A DNA stretch of 64,000 nt. It comes from Oryzobacter faecalis. Its GTDB lineage: Bacteria > Actinomycetota > Actinomycetes > Actinomycetales > Dermatophilaceae. Below the pieces are notes generated by a model. It did not search any database. It had not been told where the DNA came from and was given only the letters and a program-made list of their open reading frames with translations. Made by a program: the position numbers and the translations under genes. Each line of letters begins with the position of its first letter. Position 1 is the first letter of the stretch. The DNA is taken from contig NZ_JBKOFW010000002.1 in NCBI RefSeq assembly GCF_046764005.1, positions 372,001 through 436,000 of the forward strand, written 5' to 3'. Below are positions 34,585 through 43,129 of the stretch, one piece after another.

Positions 34585-35022
34585 TCAGGAGTCCGAGGAC
34601 GGAGCCGGCTCCGCGGTGGCCGCCGGAGCCGATGCCTCGCGCTCGGCGCGGTTGCGCAGGATGCAGAACTCGTTGCCCTCGGGGTCGGCGAGGACCACCC
34701 AGCCGCTCCCCGGGCCGTACCGGCCGCGGTGGTCGGAGACCTCGGTCGCCCCGTGCGCGAGGAGCCGGGCGAGCTCGTCGTCGCGCCTGCCCTCGACGGG
34801 CTCGAGGTCGAGGTGGATCCGGTTCTTGACGACCTTGTCGTCGGGGACCTCGATGAACAGCAGCCGGTGCCCGCCGTCGCGGCTGAGGATCATGCACTCC
34901 TCGTGGCCGGGGAGGTTCGGGTCGCCCTCGAGGTCGACGTAGTCGAGGACCTCCTTCCACCACTCGGAGAGGGCGTAGGCGTCGTGGCAGTCGATGGTGG
35001 TGTGGGACACGCGTGCGGTCAT
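34585..35022 (-). CDS. VOC family protein (glyoxalase-like)
   Basis: A 145-residue single-domain vicinal-oxygen-chelate protein of the glyoxalase-like subgroup. Seen: HTTIDCHDAYALSEWWKEVL, LLFIEVPDDKVVKNRIHLDLEP with the family His/Asp, and WVVLADPEGNEFCILRN. An Ala/Pro tail of about 18 residues follows. ATG at 35022. Same strand as its neighbours but 118 bases from the deazaflavin gene. Substrate unknown. Confidence 0.9.
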   Translation of the reverse strand: MTARVSHTTIDCHDAYALSEWWKEVLDYVDLEGDPNLPGHEECMILSRDGGHRLLFIEVPDDKVVKNRIHLDLEPVEGRRDDELARLLAHGATEVSDHRGRYGPGSGWVVLADPEGNEFCILRNRAEREASAPAATAEPAPSSDS

Positions 35023-35083
35023 GGAGCCACCCTGCCAGCGCCGCCGGGGGACCGGCGACCGAGTTCCCCCGGCGCTCCCGCCC

Positions 35084-36499
35084 TCAGACGTGGATGGCGG
35101 CGGGCAGGCCGTCGGAGAACACCTCGGGCACCTCGGGCAGCGAGCGGGACAGCCCGGCGGCCCGTCGCACGGCCGTCCACGCGACGGCGCACGCGTCGAG
35201 GACGTCGTCGGGCGCGTACCCGGAGCCCTCGAGGACCGAGGGCCGCGGCAGGCCGGCCGCCTCGAGGGCGGCGAGCCTCGCCGCCCGTCCCTCGTCGGTG
35301 CGCTTGCCCGGGAGGACGGCCCCCGCCATCGCGGCGAACGAGACCTCGGGGTGGACCTCGAGGACCTCGACGGTGGGCCGGGTCCGCAGCCACGCGTCGA
35401 CCTCGAGGATCTTCGCGCGCAGCGCGAAGGCCTGGGCGCCGACGCCCTGCCCGCTGAGGCCCCGGTTGACGGCGTCGGCCTCCGTCCGGGTCGGCTGCTC
35501 GTAGGCGGGGCGGGTGAGGGTGGTGAAGACCGAGCTCGCCCGGCCCTTCAGCGCTCCACGGGCCAGGGCGTCGGCCTGCCGGACCGTGGTGTCGGGCAAC
35601 CCGATCGGGATGTCGATGCCGACCACCTGCACCGGGACCTCCGCGCGGACGGTCTCGACGAGCTCGGCGATCGTCGCCGCGACGACGACCCGGGGACGCG
35701 GTGCCCCGGGCACGAGGAGGGCCCCCACCCATCCGCCGACGCAACCGTCGACACCGAGGACGGGGGCGACCACCTCGACCGGATCCGGCTGTCCCACGGT
35801 GGTTCCCGCGCCAGGGCGAGCAGCGGGACCGCCGGCGCGAAGTCGTTCGACGGCGTCGAGGACGAGGTCGAGGGTGGGCTCGAACTCGTGGCCGAACGAG
35901 TACCCCGGCTGGAGGGCGTGTCCTTCGGCGAACGCCGCGAAGTGCGGGTAGGCGGCCCGGACCTCCGGGACGAGGATCTCGGCGCCGATCTCTGCGAGCT
36001 CGTCCACGGTCTCGAACGGCAGCGCGTTCTCCTGGAGGAGGAAGCCGTACAGGTGGGCGTCGAGGAGGGCGAACGCCGTGCCGGTCGTCGGGAGGTCGAA
36101 GCCCTCGGCGAGCAGGCAGCCGAGGACGGCGTCGTGGTGCGCGATGCTGGCCGGGCCGGGGGTGCGCCGCGAGTCCATGAGGCCGACGGCCCACCGGTGT
36201 CGCCGGAGCGCCTCGCGCCCGGACACCGAGCGCAGCCGCAGCTCGGGCCGCCAGGGCCGACCGACGACGGGGAGGTGCATCTCGGCGAAGACGGCGTCGA
36301 CCATGGCGTCGAGGAGGACGTCCTTGCCGCGCACGTGGTGGTACAGCGACATGGCCTCGACACCGAGCCGGGTCGCGAGTGACCTCATCGACAGCGCGGT
36401 GAGGCCCGCCTCGTCGGCGAGGGCGACGGCCTCCGCGACGACCCGACCTCGGCTCAGGGTGGGGCGGTCGGCGGCTCGGTCGGCGCGGTCGCTGGACAT
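35084..36499 (-). CDS. TetR family regulator fused to a DUF429 domain
   Basis: One uninterrupted 471-residue frame holds two proteins that are normally separate. Residues 14-72 are a TetR DNA-binding domain (LSRGRVVAEAVALADEAGLT, then LATRLGVEAMSLYHHVRGKDVLLDAM), and about 80-220 are its TetR C-terminal ligand domain. A linker of about 30 residues leads to DUF429, an RNase H-like fold (VLGVDGCVGGWVGALLVPG near residue 250, VVGIDIPIGLPD, RPAYEQPTRTEADAVNRGLSGQG, VEVLEVHPEVSFAAM). No stop codon or credible start lies at the junction. Two palindromic operators lie in the divergent gap to the oxidoreductase at 36639, the likely target along with itself. A readthrough fusion by lost stop is possible. 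Confidence 0.85.
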   Translation of the reverse strand: MSSDRADRAADRPTLSRGRVVAEAVALADEAGLTALSMRSLATRLGVEAMSLYHHVRGKDVLLDAMVDAVFAEMHLPVVGRPWRPELRLRSVSGREALRRHRWAVGLMDSRRTPGPASIAHHDAVLGCLLAEGFDLPTTGTAFALLDAHLYGFLLQENALPFETVDELAEIGAEILVPEVRAAYPHFAAFAEGHALQPGYSFGHEFEPTLDLVLDAVERLRAGGPAARPGAGTTVGQPDPVEVVAPVLGVDGCVGGWVGALLVPGAPRPRVVVAATIAELVETVRAEVPVQVVGIDIPIGLPDTTVRQADALARGALKGRASSVFTTLTRPAYEQPTRTEADAVNRGLSGQGVGAQAFALRAKILEVDAWLRTRPTVEVLEVHPEVSFAAMAGAVLPGKRTDEGRAARLAALEAAGLPRPSVLEGSGYAPDDVLDACAVAWTAVRRAAGLSRSLPEVPEVFSDGLPAAIHV

Positions 36500-36580
36500 C
36501 GGACTCCTCGCGTCAGGGGGGTGGCGGCGCGGGTCAGGGCCACCTCAGGGTGGTCCCGGATGCGTCGGGGCTTGTCCGAT

Positions 36581-36593
36581 CTTACGACGTAAG
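36581..36593. promoter_or_regulatory. TetR operator copy 1, CTTACGACGTAAG
   Basis: Perfect two-fold symmetric site, 5-bp arms around a 3-base centre, in the divergent gap between the TetR-DUF429 gene and the oxidoreductase. It pairs with the copy 37 bases downstream, start to start. Probable binding site of the adjacent TetR protein. Confidence 0.75.
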
Positions 36594-36617
36594 GCTACCG
36601 TGGGACCACCATCCGAA

Positions 36618-36630
36618 CTTACAGCGTAAG
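36618..36630. promoter_or_regulatory. TetR operator copy 2, CTTACAGCGTAAG
   Basis: Same arms as copy 1 with a different 3-base centre. Its right half overlaps the AAGGAGG ribosome-binding site of the oxidoreductase gene (start 36639), so binding would block expression of that gene directly. Confidence 0.75.
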
Positions 36631-36638
36631 GAGGCGCC

Positions 36639-37622
36639 GTGCGCGCCATCGTCCAGGACCGCTACGGCGGCACCGAGCAGCTCCACGTCGTCGACCTCCC
36701 CGACCCCGTGCCGGGGGAGGGCGAGGTCCTCGTGCGGGTCGGCGCCGCCGCCGTCGACCGCGGCACGTGGCACGTCATGACCGGCACCCCGCTCCTCGCC
36801 CGCCCGGGTCTCGGGTTCCGCGCACCGCGCGCCGGGTTCCGGACGCCCGGGCGCGACTTCGCGGGCACGGTCGAGGCCGTGGGTCCGGGCGTGGCCGGCT
36901 GGGCCGTCGGGGACCGCGTGCACGGCACCGCCAACGGCAGCCTCGCCGAGCTGGTCACCACGTCGGCCGCCCGGATCGCCCACCCGCCCGAAGGCTTGTC
37001 GGCGGAGGAGGCGGCCGCCCTCCCGGTGTCAGGGCTCACCGCCCACCAGGCGATCCGCGGCGCCGGCGTGACCGAGGGGCAGCGCGTGCTCGTCGTGGGG
37101 TCCTCCGGTGGGGTCGGCCACTTCGCCGTCCAGCTCGCGAGGGCCGCCGGGGCACGGGTCACCGCGATGGCCGGCCCCGACGGCGCCGACCTCGCCCGCC
37201 GGCTCGGCGCCGACCACGTCCTCGACCGGACCCGCGACGCCATCGGCGCCGAGGGCGTCCGCTACGACGTCGTCCTCGACATCGCGAGCAACCGGCCGCG
37301 CCGCGAGCTGCGCCGCGTCCTCACCGAGCGGGGCACGCTCGTCTGCATCGGCACCGAGAACGGCGGCCGGTTCACCGCGGGCCTGCACCACTCGGTGGCG
37401 GCCGCCCTCCTCAGCCCCTTCGTCCGCCAGCGCCTCGTCATGCACGTGTCGAAGGAGCTGGGCGCCGACCTGGAGGAGCTCGACGCCATCGTCGCGACCG
37501 GCGCGGTCCGTCCCGTCCTCGACCTCGTCGCGCCCTTCGAGAAGGCCGCGACGGCGATCGACCACCTTGCCGCGGGCAGGGCCCGCGGCAAGGTGGTCGT
37601 CACGGTGTCACCCTCCGCCTGA
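36639..37622 (+). CDS. NAD(P)-dependent alcohol dehydrogenase / quinone oxidoreductase (zinc-independent MDR type)
   Basis: A 327-residue medium-chain reductase. Seen: an N-terminal GroES-like part (VVDLPDPVPGEGEVLVRVGAAAVDRGTWHVMTG, GRDFAGTVEAVGPGV), and the Rossmann motif GQRVLVVGSSGGVGHFAVQLAR. The end reads AAGRARGKVVVTV, as in quinone oxidoreductases that move hydride from NADPH to quinones or enals. Catalytic-zinc cysteines are not evident. The GTG at 36639 follows AAGGAGG, which is overlapped by a TetR operator. Probably repressed by the divergently transcribed TetR-DUF429 fusion. A 17-bp inverted repeat lies at its 3' end. Confidence 0.92.
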   Translation: MRAIVQDRYGGTEQLHVVDLPDPVPGEGEVLVRVGAAAVDRGTWHVMTGTPLLARPGLGFRAPRAGFRTPGRDFAGTVEAVGPGVAGWAVGDRVHGTANGSLAELVTTSAARIAHPPEGLSAEEAAALPVSGLTAHQAIRGAGVTEGQRVLVVGSSGGVGHFAVQLARAAGARVTAMAGPDGADLARRLGADHVLDRTRDAIGAEGVRYDVVLDIASNRPRRELRRVLTERGTLVCIGTENGGRFTAGLHHSVAAALLSPFVRQRLVMHVSKELGADLEELDAIVATGAVRPVLDLVAPFEKAATAIDHLAAGRARGKVVVTVSPSA

Positions 37623-37624
37623 GG

Positions 37625-37682
37625 CGCGACCTACCGCCTGGTACGGGCTGCGATCGCAGCACTGACCAGGCGGTAGGTCTCG
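37625..37682. repeat. 58-bp intergenic palindrome, family A copy 2
   Basis: Starts two bases after the oxidoreductase stop. Each arm is 29 bases, centred on GATC, and the outer 18 bases CGCGACCTACCGCCTGGT are the same as in 8413-8470, while the inner 11 differ. The arms are nearly but not perfectly complementary. It sits between convergent genes and may terminate both. Confidence 0.85.
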
Positions 37683-37742
37683 CTGGAGCGGATGGTGTGG
37701 GTCACCGGGGCGGCCGTGAACCCCTCCGCGGCCCCGGTGCGC

Positions 37743-39146
37743 TCAGTGGCCGGCGGTGCGGGACAGCGGGTCGCCGACGAGGTCGCGCTGGTCCGGACCC
37801 GGCTCGTCCTCCTCGTCGAGCATCGTCGCCTCGTCGAAGGGACGCTCACCGGCGAGCACCGACCGCGCCTGGTCCTTGTCGAGCTCGCCGACCCACGTGC
37901 CGATGAGGACGGTGGCGATGGCGTTGCCGGCGAAGTTGGTCAGCGCGCGGGCCTCGCTCATCATCCGGTCGATGCCGACGATGAAGCCGACGCCGTCGAC
38001 GAGGTCGGGCCGGTGCGACTGGAGGCCGCCGGCGAGGGTGGCCAGACCCGCACCGGTGACGCCCGCGGCGCCCTTGCTCGCGATGATCATGAAGACGAGG
38101 AGCGAGACCTGCTGGCCGATCGAGAACGGCTTGTCGAGCGCCTCGGCGATGAACAGCGAGGCCATCGTCAGGTAGATCGCGGTGCCGTCGAGGTTGAACG
38201 AGTAGCCGGTCGGGACGGTGATCCCGACGACCGGACGCGAGACCCCGAGGTGCTCCATCTTCGCGATGAGCCGGGGCAGCGCCGACTCCGAGGAGGACGT
38301 CGAGAGGATGAGGAGGAACTCGCGGGCGAGGTACCTGAACAGCGACCACACGTTCATGCCCGCGACGAGGCGCAGGAGCGAGCCGAGGACGCCGAAGACG
38401 AAGATCGCGCAGGTGGCGTAGAACGCGACCATGATCAGGCCCAGGCTCTTGAGGGCGTCGATGCCCGTGGCGCCGACGACGGCGGCCATCGCGCCGAACG
38501 CCGCGACCGGGGCGAGCCACATGATCATCGCCATGAGGCGGAAGACGAGCTTCTCGACGTGCTTGATGCCGCGCAGGATCGGCTCACCGGCCGGGCCCAT
38601 CTTCTGCAGCGCGAACCCGACGAGGAGCGCCACGAGCAGCGCCTGGAGCACCGAGCCGGACGTCAGCGCCGACACGAGGGTGTCGGGGACGAGCCCGAGG
38701 ATGAAGTCGGTCGTCGACTCGGCCTCGGTCGCTGCGGCCTCCCGACCGCTCTTGGCGAGCTCGTCGGTGAGGTTCAGGCCCGCACCGGGCTTGACGATGT
38801 TGCCGACGACGAGGCCGATCGCGAGGGCGAGGGTCGACATCGTGACGAAGTAGCCGAGGGCGAGCCCGCCGACCTTGCCGACCTGGGCGGCACGCTTCAC
38901 CGACCCGATGCCGAGGACGATCGTCACGAAGATGATCGGGCCGATCATCATCTTGATGAGGTTGACGAAGAACGTCCCGAGCGGCTTGAGCTCCTTGCCG
39001 AACTCGGGGAAGAGGAAGCCGACGAGGATGCCGGCGACCATCGCGACGATGACCGCGAGGTAGAGGAAGTGCGTGCGGTCGCGCTTCCTCGCCTCGGGGG
39101 GCCTTCCGCCCGGTGTCGTGGGGTGGTCGAGGGTGCTGCTGCTCAT
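37743..39146 (-). CDS. dctA: C4-dicarboxylate:cation symporter (DctA family)
   Basis: A 467-residue member of the DAACS family. Seen: about eight membrane helices with FLYLAVIVAMVAGILVGF first, IIFVTIVLGIGSV, STSSSESALPRLI (the serine-rich re-entrant loop HP1), GYSFNLDGTAIYLTMASLFIA (the NLDGT substrate/Na+ site), and the second re-entrant loop near IIASKGAAGVTGAGLATLAG. These match DctA rather than glutamate carriers. It imports succinate, fumarate and malate with H+ or Na+. ATG 39146 follows AAGGAG. A DcuS/CitA-type two-component system lies divergently at 39.3 kb and is the likely regulator. Confidence 0.93.
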   Translation of the reverse strand: MSSSTLDHPTTPGGRPPEARKRDRTHFLYLAVIVAMVAGILVGFLFPEFGKELKPLGTFFVNLIKMMIGPIIFVTIVLGIGSVKRAAQVGKVGGLALGYFVTMSTLALAIGLVVGNIVKPGAGLNLTDELAKSGREAAATEAESTTDFILGLVPDTLVSALTSGSVLQALLVALLVGFALQKMGPAGEPILRGIKHVEKLVFRLMAMIMWLAPVAAFGAMAAVVGATGIDALKSLGLIMVAFYATCAIFVFGVLGSLLRLVAGMNVWSLFRYLAREFLLILSTSSSESALPRLIAKMEHLGVSRPVVGITVPTGYSFNLDGTAIYLTMASLFIAEALDKPFSIGQQVSLLVFMIIASKGAAGVTGAGLATLAGGLQSHRPDLVDGVGFIVGIDRMMSEARALTNFAGNAIATVLIGTWVGELDKDQARSVLAGERPFDEATMLDEEDEPGPDQRDLVGDPLSRTAGH

Positions 39147-39266
39147 GGCGCGAACTCCTTTGTCCGGGCGGGTGCCGTCCCGAGGAGACTTCCGGACCCG
39201 GCGGATATCGTCACCGTTGTGTACGCAGTGTTCACGGGCAGCGACGCCCCGGCCGGGGCCTGACCC

Positions 39267-40841
39267 GTGCTGCGCCGCAGCGTCGCGGCCCAGACGACGG
39301 CCCTCGTCGTCGCCCTCGTCGCGACCGTGGTCCTCGCGGGGCTGGCGGCCGCGTACGTGCAGGCCCGGCGGGCGGTGACCCAGCAGGCGACGACGCAGGT
39401 CCTCGCCGTCGCGCAGTCGGTGGCCGCCGAGCCCGACGTCGTGGCGGGGGTGCGCGCCCGGGACACCTCCGGCGCCCTGCAGGCCCTCGCCGAGGGCGTG
39501 CGGCTGCGAACCGGGACCGACTTCGTCGTCATCATGGGCACCGACCGGATCCGGTTCAGCCACCCCGACCCGGCGCAGATCGGCAAGACCTTCCTCGGGC
39601 ACACCGAGGAGGCCCTCGCCGGCGGGACGGTGCTCGAGGACTACGTCGGCACGCTCGGCCCGAGCCGTCGCGCCGTCGTCCCGGTGCTCGACGGAGGACG
39701 GGTCGTCGGGCTCGTGGCGGTGGGGGTGAGCAAGGGCGACGTCGACGAGCTGCTCTCGGCCGAGCTCGTCCCGCTCGCCGTCGCCGGCACCCTGGCCGGC
39801 CTCCTCGGGGGCGTCGGCGCGGCCCTCATCGCCCGCCGCGTGCGGCGGCAGACGCGTGGGCTCTCGGCGCGCGAGCTCCAGACGATGCACGACCACCACG
39901 ACGCGATCCTGCACTCGGTGACCGAAGGGCTCGTGCTCGTCGACCCCGAGGGGCGGGTCCGGCTCGCCAACGACGAGGCGCGCCGCCTCCTCGGGCTCTC
40001 GTCCGACCCGGCCGGCGAGGCCGTCGCCGAGCTCGGGCTCGCCGAGCCGCTCGTGCAGGCGATGACCGACGAGGACGCCCGCGAGGACGACCTCCACGTC
40101 ACCGACCGCCGCGTCCTCGTCCTCAACAAGGCGCGGGCGCAGCGCGAGGGCGAGGACCTCGGGTCGGTCGTGACGATCCGCGACCGCACCGACCTCGAGG
40201 AGCTGACCGGCGAGCTCGGCCAGGCGCGCAGCCTCGCCGAGGCGCTGCGCTCGCAGGCGCACGAGTCGAGCAACCGGCTGCACACGATGGTCTCGCTCAT
40301 CGAGCTCGGCCACCCCGAGCGGGCGGTCGCCTTCGCGACCGAGGAGCTCGAGCGGGCGCAGCACCTCACCGACCGGGTCGTCGCGGGGGTCGAGGACCCC
40401 ACGCTGTCGGCGCTGCTGCTGGGGAAGTCGGCCGAGGCGCACGAGCGCGGCGTCGACCTCGTCATCGACCCCGGCCTGGCGTGGCCCGCGGGCGCCGCCT
40501 CTCCGCGCGACGTCGTCACCGTCGTCGGCAACCTCGTCGACAACGCCCTCGACGCCGTGACCGGGATCGAGGGCGAGCGCCGGGTCGAGCTGACCGCCCG
40601 GACGGTCGCGGACCGGGTCGAGCTCACGGTCACCGACACCGGCCCGGGCATCCCCGACGCGCTGCGCGAGCTCGTCCTCGAACGGGGGTTCACGACCAAG
40701 CCCAGTGACGGCGCCGGAGGGCGCGGCCTCGGGCTGGCGCTCGTGCGGCACACCGTCGCCCGGCTGGGCGGCACGCTCGACATCGGCGCCGCGCCGGGCG
40801 GACGGGTCACCGTGACCATCCCCCTTGAGGTCGCCCGGTGA
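39267..40841 (+). CDS. sensor histidine kinase, CitA/DcuS family
   Basis: A 524-residue membrane kinase. Residues 1-30 are the first transmembrane helix. An extracytoplasmic single-Cache-like sensor follows (about 35-170: VAAEPDVVAGVRARDTSGALQALAEG and GTDFVVIMGTDRIRFSHPDP), then a second helix near 175-195. A PAS domain lies near 215-300, and the H-box near 325 reads QAHESSNRLHTMVSLIELG. HATPase_c then follows with N-box GNLVDNALDAV and G-box GGRGLGLALVRH. The order fits a CitA/DcuS kinase sensing carboxylates, and divergent dctA supports C4-dicarboxylates. GTG at 39267. Coupled to the regulator by GTGA. Confidence 0.94.
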   Translation: MLRRSVAAQTTALVVALVATVVLAGLAAAYVQARRAVTQQATTQVLAVAQSVAAEPDVVAGVRARDTSGALQALAEGVRLRTGTDFVVIMGTDRIRFSHPDPAQIGKTFLGHTEEALAGGTVLEDYVGTLGPSRRAVVPVLDGGRVVGLVAVGVSKGDVDELLSAELVPLAVAGTLAGLLGGVGAALIARRVRRQTRGLSARELQTMHDHHDAILHSVTEGLVLVDPEGRVRLANDEARRLLGLSSDPAGEAVAELGLAEPLVQAMTDEDAREDDLHVTDRRVLVLNKARAQREGEDLGSVVTIRDRTDLEELTGELGQARSLAEALRSQAHESSNRLHTMVSLIELGHPERAVAFATEELERAQHLTDRVVAGVEDPTLSALLLGKSAEAHERGVDLVIDPGLAWPAGAASPRDVVTVVGNLVDNALDAVTGIEGERRVELTARTVADRVELTVTDTGPGIPDALRELVLERGFTTKPSDGAGGRGLGLALVRHTVARLGGTLDIGAAPGGRVTVTIPLEVAR

Positions 40842-41533
40842 CACCGGGCGGACCCATCGCCGTCCTCGTCGTCGAGGACGACCGGGTCGTCGCGGAGGCG
40901 CACGCGGCGTACGTCGCACGGGTGGCCGGGTTCGCCGTCTCGGGCATCGCCCACACCGCCCGCGAGGCCCTGCGCCACCTCGACCGGGAGCAGGTCGACC
41001 TCGTGCTGCTCGACATGGGGCTGCCGGACCTTCCGGGGCTCGACGTCGTGCGGACGATGCGCGGGCACGGCCACGCCGCCGACGTCATCGCCGTCACCTC
41101 GCAGCGCGACCTCGAGATGGTGCGCTCGGCGGTCTCGCTCGGTGTCGTCCAGTACGTCCTCAAGCCCTTCGTGTTCCCGACGCTGCGCGACCGACTCGAG
41201 TCCTACCGGGCCTACCGCGAGACGCTCGTCGGCGCCGCGGAGGCCGACACCCAGGCGCAGGTCGACTCGGTGCTGGCGCGGCTGCGGCCGTCGACGGCGC
41301 CGGCGGTGCCGAAGGGCATGACGGAGGACCTGCTCGGCCGGGCCGCTGCGACGGTCCGGGAGGCCGGTGAGCCGCTGTCCGCGGCCGAGCTCGGCGACGT
41401 CCTCGGGGTCAGCCGGGTCACGGCCCGGCGGTACGCCGAGCACCTCGTCGAGAGCGGCCGGGTGCGCCGCGGCCACCGCTACCCCGGGATCGGGCGCCCG
41501 GAGGTCACGTACGAGTGGGACGGCCGCGCGTGA
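40838..41533 (+). CDS. response regulator, CitB/DcuR family
   Basis: A 231-residue regulator. The receiver domain lies at 1-120, with Asp59 in VLLDMGLPDLPGLDVV as the phosphoacceptor, acidic VEDDRVVAE at the start, and Lys in VLKPF. The C-terminal helix-turn-helix region is near 165-215 (AAELGDVLGVSRVTARRYAEHLVESGRVRR), the CitB-type output domain. GTG at 40838 overlaps the kinase stop. The 3' end overlaps pxpC by 29 bases on the opposite strand. Likely activates dctA in response to C4-dicarboxylates. Confidence 0.94.
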   Translation: MTPGGPIAVLVVEDDRVVAEAHAAYVARVAGFAVSGIAHTAREALRHLDREQVDLVLLDMGLPDLPGLDVVRTMRGHGHAADVIAVTSQRDLEMVRSAVSLGVVQYVLKPFVFPTLRDRLESYRAYRETLVGAAEADTQAQVDSVLARLRPSTAPAVPKGMTEDLLGRAAATVREAGEPLSAAELGDVLGVSRVTARRYAEHLVESGRVRRGHRYPGIGRPEVTYEWDGRA

Positions 41534-42401
41534 CGAGCCGGAGGCGGACGGTGTCGCCGGGGCGCAGCTGGGCGGCCCGGTCGGCGGCGTCCGGGGTGAG
41601 GACGGCGACGACGGGGTAGCCCCCGGTGACCGGGTGGTCGGCGAGGAAGACGACCGGCTCGCCACCGGGCGGGACCTGCACCGCGCCCCGGACGAGACCC
41701 TCGCTGGGCAGCTCGCGCTCACGGTGGGCCGCGTCCCTCTCGACGCGGGAACCGTTGAGCCGCAGGCCGATCCGGTCGCTGGCGCCGCCCACGGTCCACA
41801 CCGGACCGATGAGGCCGCCGAGCGCGGGTTCGCCGCCGACCCAGGGCGCCCGCGGCCCGGGGGTCGCGTCGAGGACCGCAGGGGTGGAGGCGTCCTCGCG
41901 CCGGGGGGCGTGGTCGAGGTGGGGGAGGCGCGAGCCGGCCGCCCCGACGGGGAGCACGTCGCCGGCACGGACCGGCGGTGGGCCCAGGCCGCTCAGGGTG
42001 TCCGTGGACCGCGAGCCGAGGACGGGGTCGACGGCGATGCCGCCGCGGACCGCGAGGCAGGTGCGCAGCCCGCGGTCGGGTGTGCCGAGCCGGAGCACCG
42101 CCCCGTCGGGGAGGTCGAGCAGCGACGCGTGCGCGACGGGTCGGCCGTCGACGGTGGCGGGCGCCGGCGCCCCCGTGAGCGCCACGGTCAGCCGGCCGTG
42201 GGCCCGCACCACGAGGCCACCGAGCAGCACCTCGAGCCCCGCGAGGGCGGGGTCGTGCCCGACGAGCCGGGCCCCGAGCCGGTGCGCCCCGCGGTCGGCG
42301 GCACCGGAACGGCCCACCCCGACGGCGGCGTGCCCCGGGCGGCCCTCGTCCTCGACGAGGACGAGCGGGCCGGTCGCGAGGACCTCGAGCGCCGCGGTCA
42401 C
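41505..42401 (-). CDS. pxpC: 5-oxoprolinase subunit C (biotin-dependent carboxyltransferase-like)
   Basis: A 298-residue subunit of the prokaryotic ATP-dependent 5-oxoprolinase, which opens pyroglutamate to glutamate. Seen: LEVLATGPLVLVEDEGRPGHAAVGVGRSGAAD near the start, LRTCLAVRGGIAVDPVLGSRSTDTLSGLGP, GGASDRIGLRLNGSRVER, PSEGLVRGAVQVPPGGEPVVFLADHPVTGGYP, all typical of AHS2/PxpC. GTG at 42401 overlaps the pxpB stop by four bases. Confidence 0.94.
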   Translation of the reverse strand: MTAALEVLATGPLVLVEDEGRPGHAAVGVGRSGAADRGAHRLGARLVGHDPALAGLEVLLGGLVVRAHGRLTVALTGAPAPATVDGRPVAHASLLDLPDGAVLRLGTPDRGLRTCLAVRGGIAVDPVLGSRSTDTLSGLGPPPVRAGDVLPVGAAGSRLPHLDHAPRREDASTPAVLDATPGPRAPWVGGEPALGGLIGPVWTVGGASDRIGLRLNGSRVERDAAHRERELPSEGLVRGAVQVPPGGEPVVFLADHPVTGGYPVVAVLTPDAADRAAQLRPGDTVRLRLVTRGRPTRT

Positions 42402-43129
42402 GGCGCGCCGTCGGTGGGGCCGTCGACGGCGACGAAACGGACGGTCGCGCCGGGGGCGAGGAGCGCGGGCGGGTCGCGGCGCTCGTCCCAGAGGACCGCG
42501 TCGGTGCTGCCGATGAGCTGCCAGCCGCCCGGCGACGCCCTCGGGTAGACCCCGGAGAACTCGCCGGCCAGGCCCACCGAGCCGGCCGGGACGGACGGGC
42601 GCGGGCTGTCGCGGCGGGGGACGCGCAGGCGCGGGTCGCCGCCGACGAGGTAGGCGAACCCGGGGGCGAAGCCGCCGAACGCGACCCGCCACGGGGTGCG
42701 GGTGTGGGCGAGGACGACCTCGTCGGTCGTGAGGCCGCTGAGGTCGGCGACCTCGGCGAGGTCCGGGCCGTCGTAGCGCACCACGACCTCCACCTCGGCC
42801 CCCGAGCGCCCCCGCACGGCCTCGCGTGCTGAGGTGGTCGTCCCGTCGACCACCGGAGCACTCACGACGGTGAGGGCGGCCGAGCGCAGGGCGGGGAGGT
42901 CGGCCCCGTCGCGGGTGACGAGGAGGACGGTGCGCGCCGCCGGCACGACGTCGGTCACGCCGGCCCACGGACCCTCCGCCGCGTCGACGAGCGGCCGGAG
43001 GGTCGCGGCGAGTGCGAGGACGGCATCCAGGTCGGCGACCTCGAGGAGCAGCCCGCCCTCGCCCATCGGGAGGACGGCCACGGCCTCGCGGCCGCTCCCC
43101 TCGGGCCCACCCACCTCGGCGCCACTCAC
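42398..43129 (-). CDS. pxpB: 5-oxoprolinase subunit B
   Basis: A 243-residue AHS1/allophanate-hydrolase-subunit-1-like protein, the kinase-like subunit of the PxpABC complex. Seen: VVRYDGPDLAEVADLSGLTTDEVVLAHTRTPWRVAFGGFAPGFAYLVG, a very conserved block, then PRPSVPAGSVGLAGEFSGVYPRASPGGWQLIG. GTG at 43129 is in a GTGA overlap with the pxpA stop, so the three genes are translated as a coupled set. Confidence 0.94.
   Translation of the reverse strand: MSGAEVGGPEGSGREAVAVLPMGEGGLLLEVADLDAVLALAATLRPLVDAAEGPWAGVTDVVPAARTVLLVTRDGADLPALRSAALTVVSAPVVDGTTTSAREAVRGRSGAEVEVVVRYDGPDLAEVADLSGLTTDEVVLAHTRTPWRVAFGGFAPGFAYLVGGDPRLRVPRRDSPRPSVPAGSVGLAGEFSGVYPRASPGGWQLIGSTDAVLWDERRDPPALLAPGATVRFVAVDGPTDGAP

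Noticed and set aside
37743..40919. A 1058-residue protein containing DctA
   Set aside because: Only residues after the ATG at 39146 match DctA; upstream part is antisense to the histidine kinase gene.
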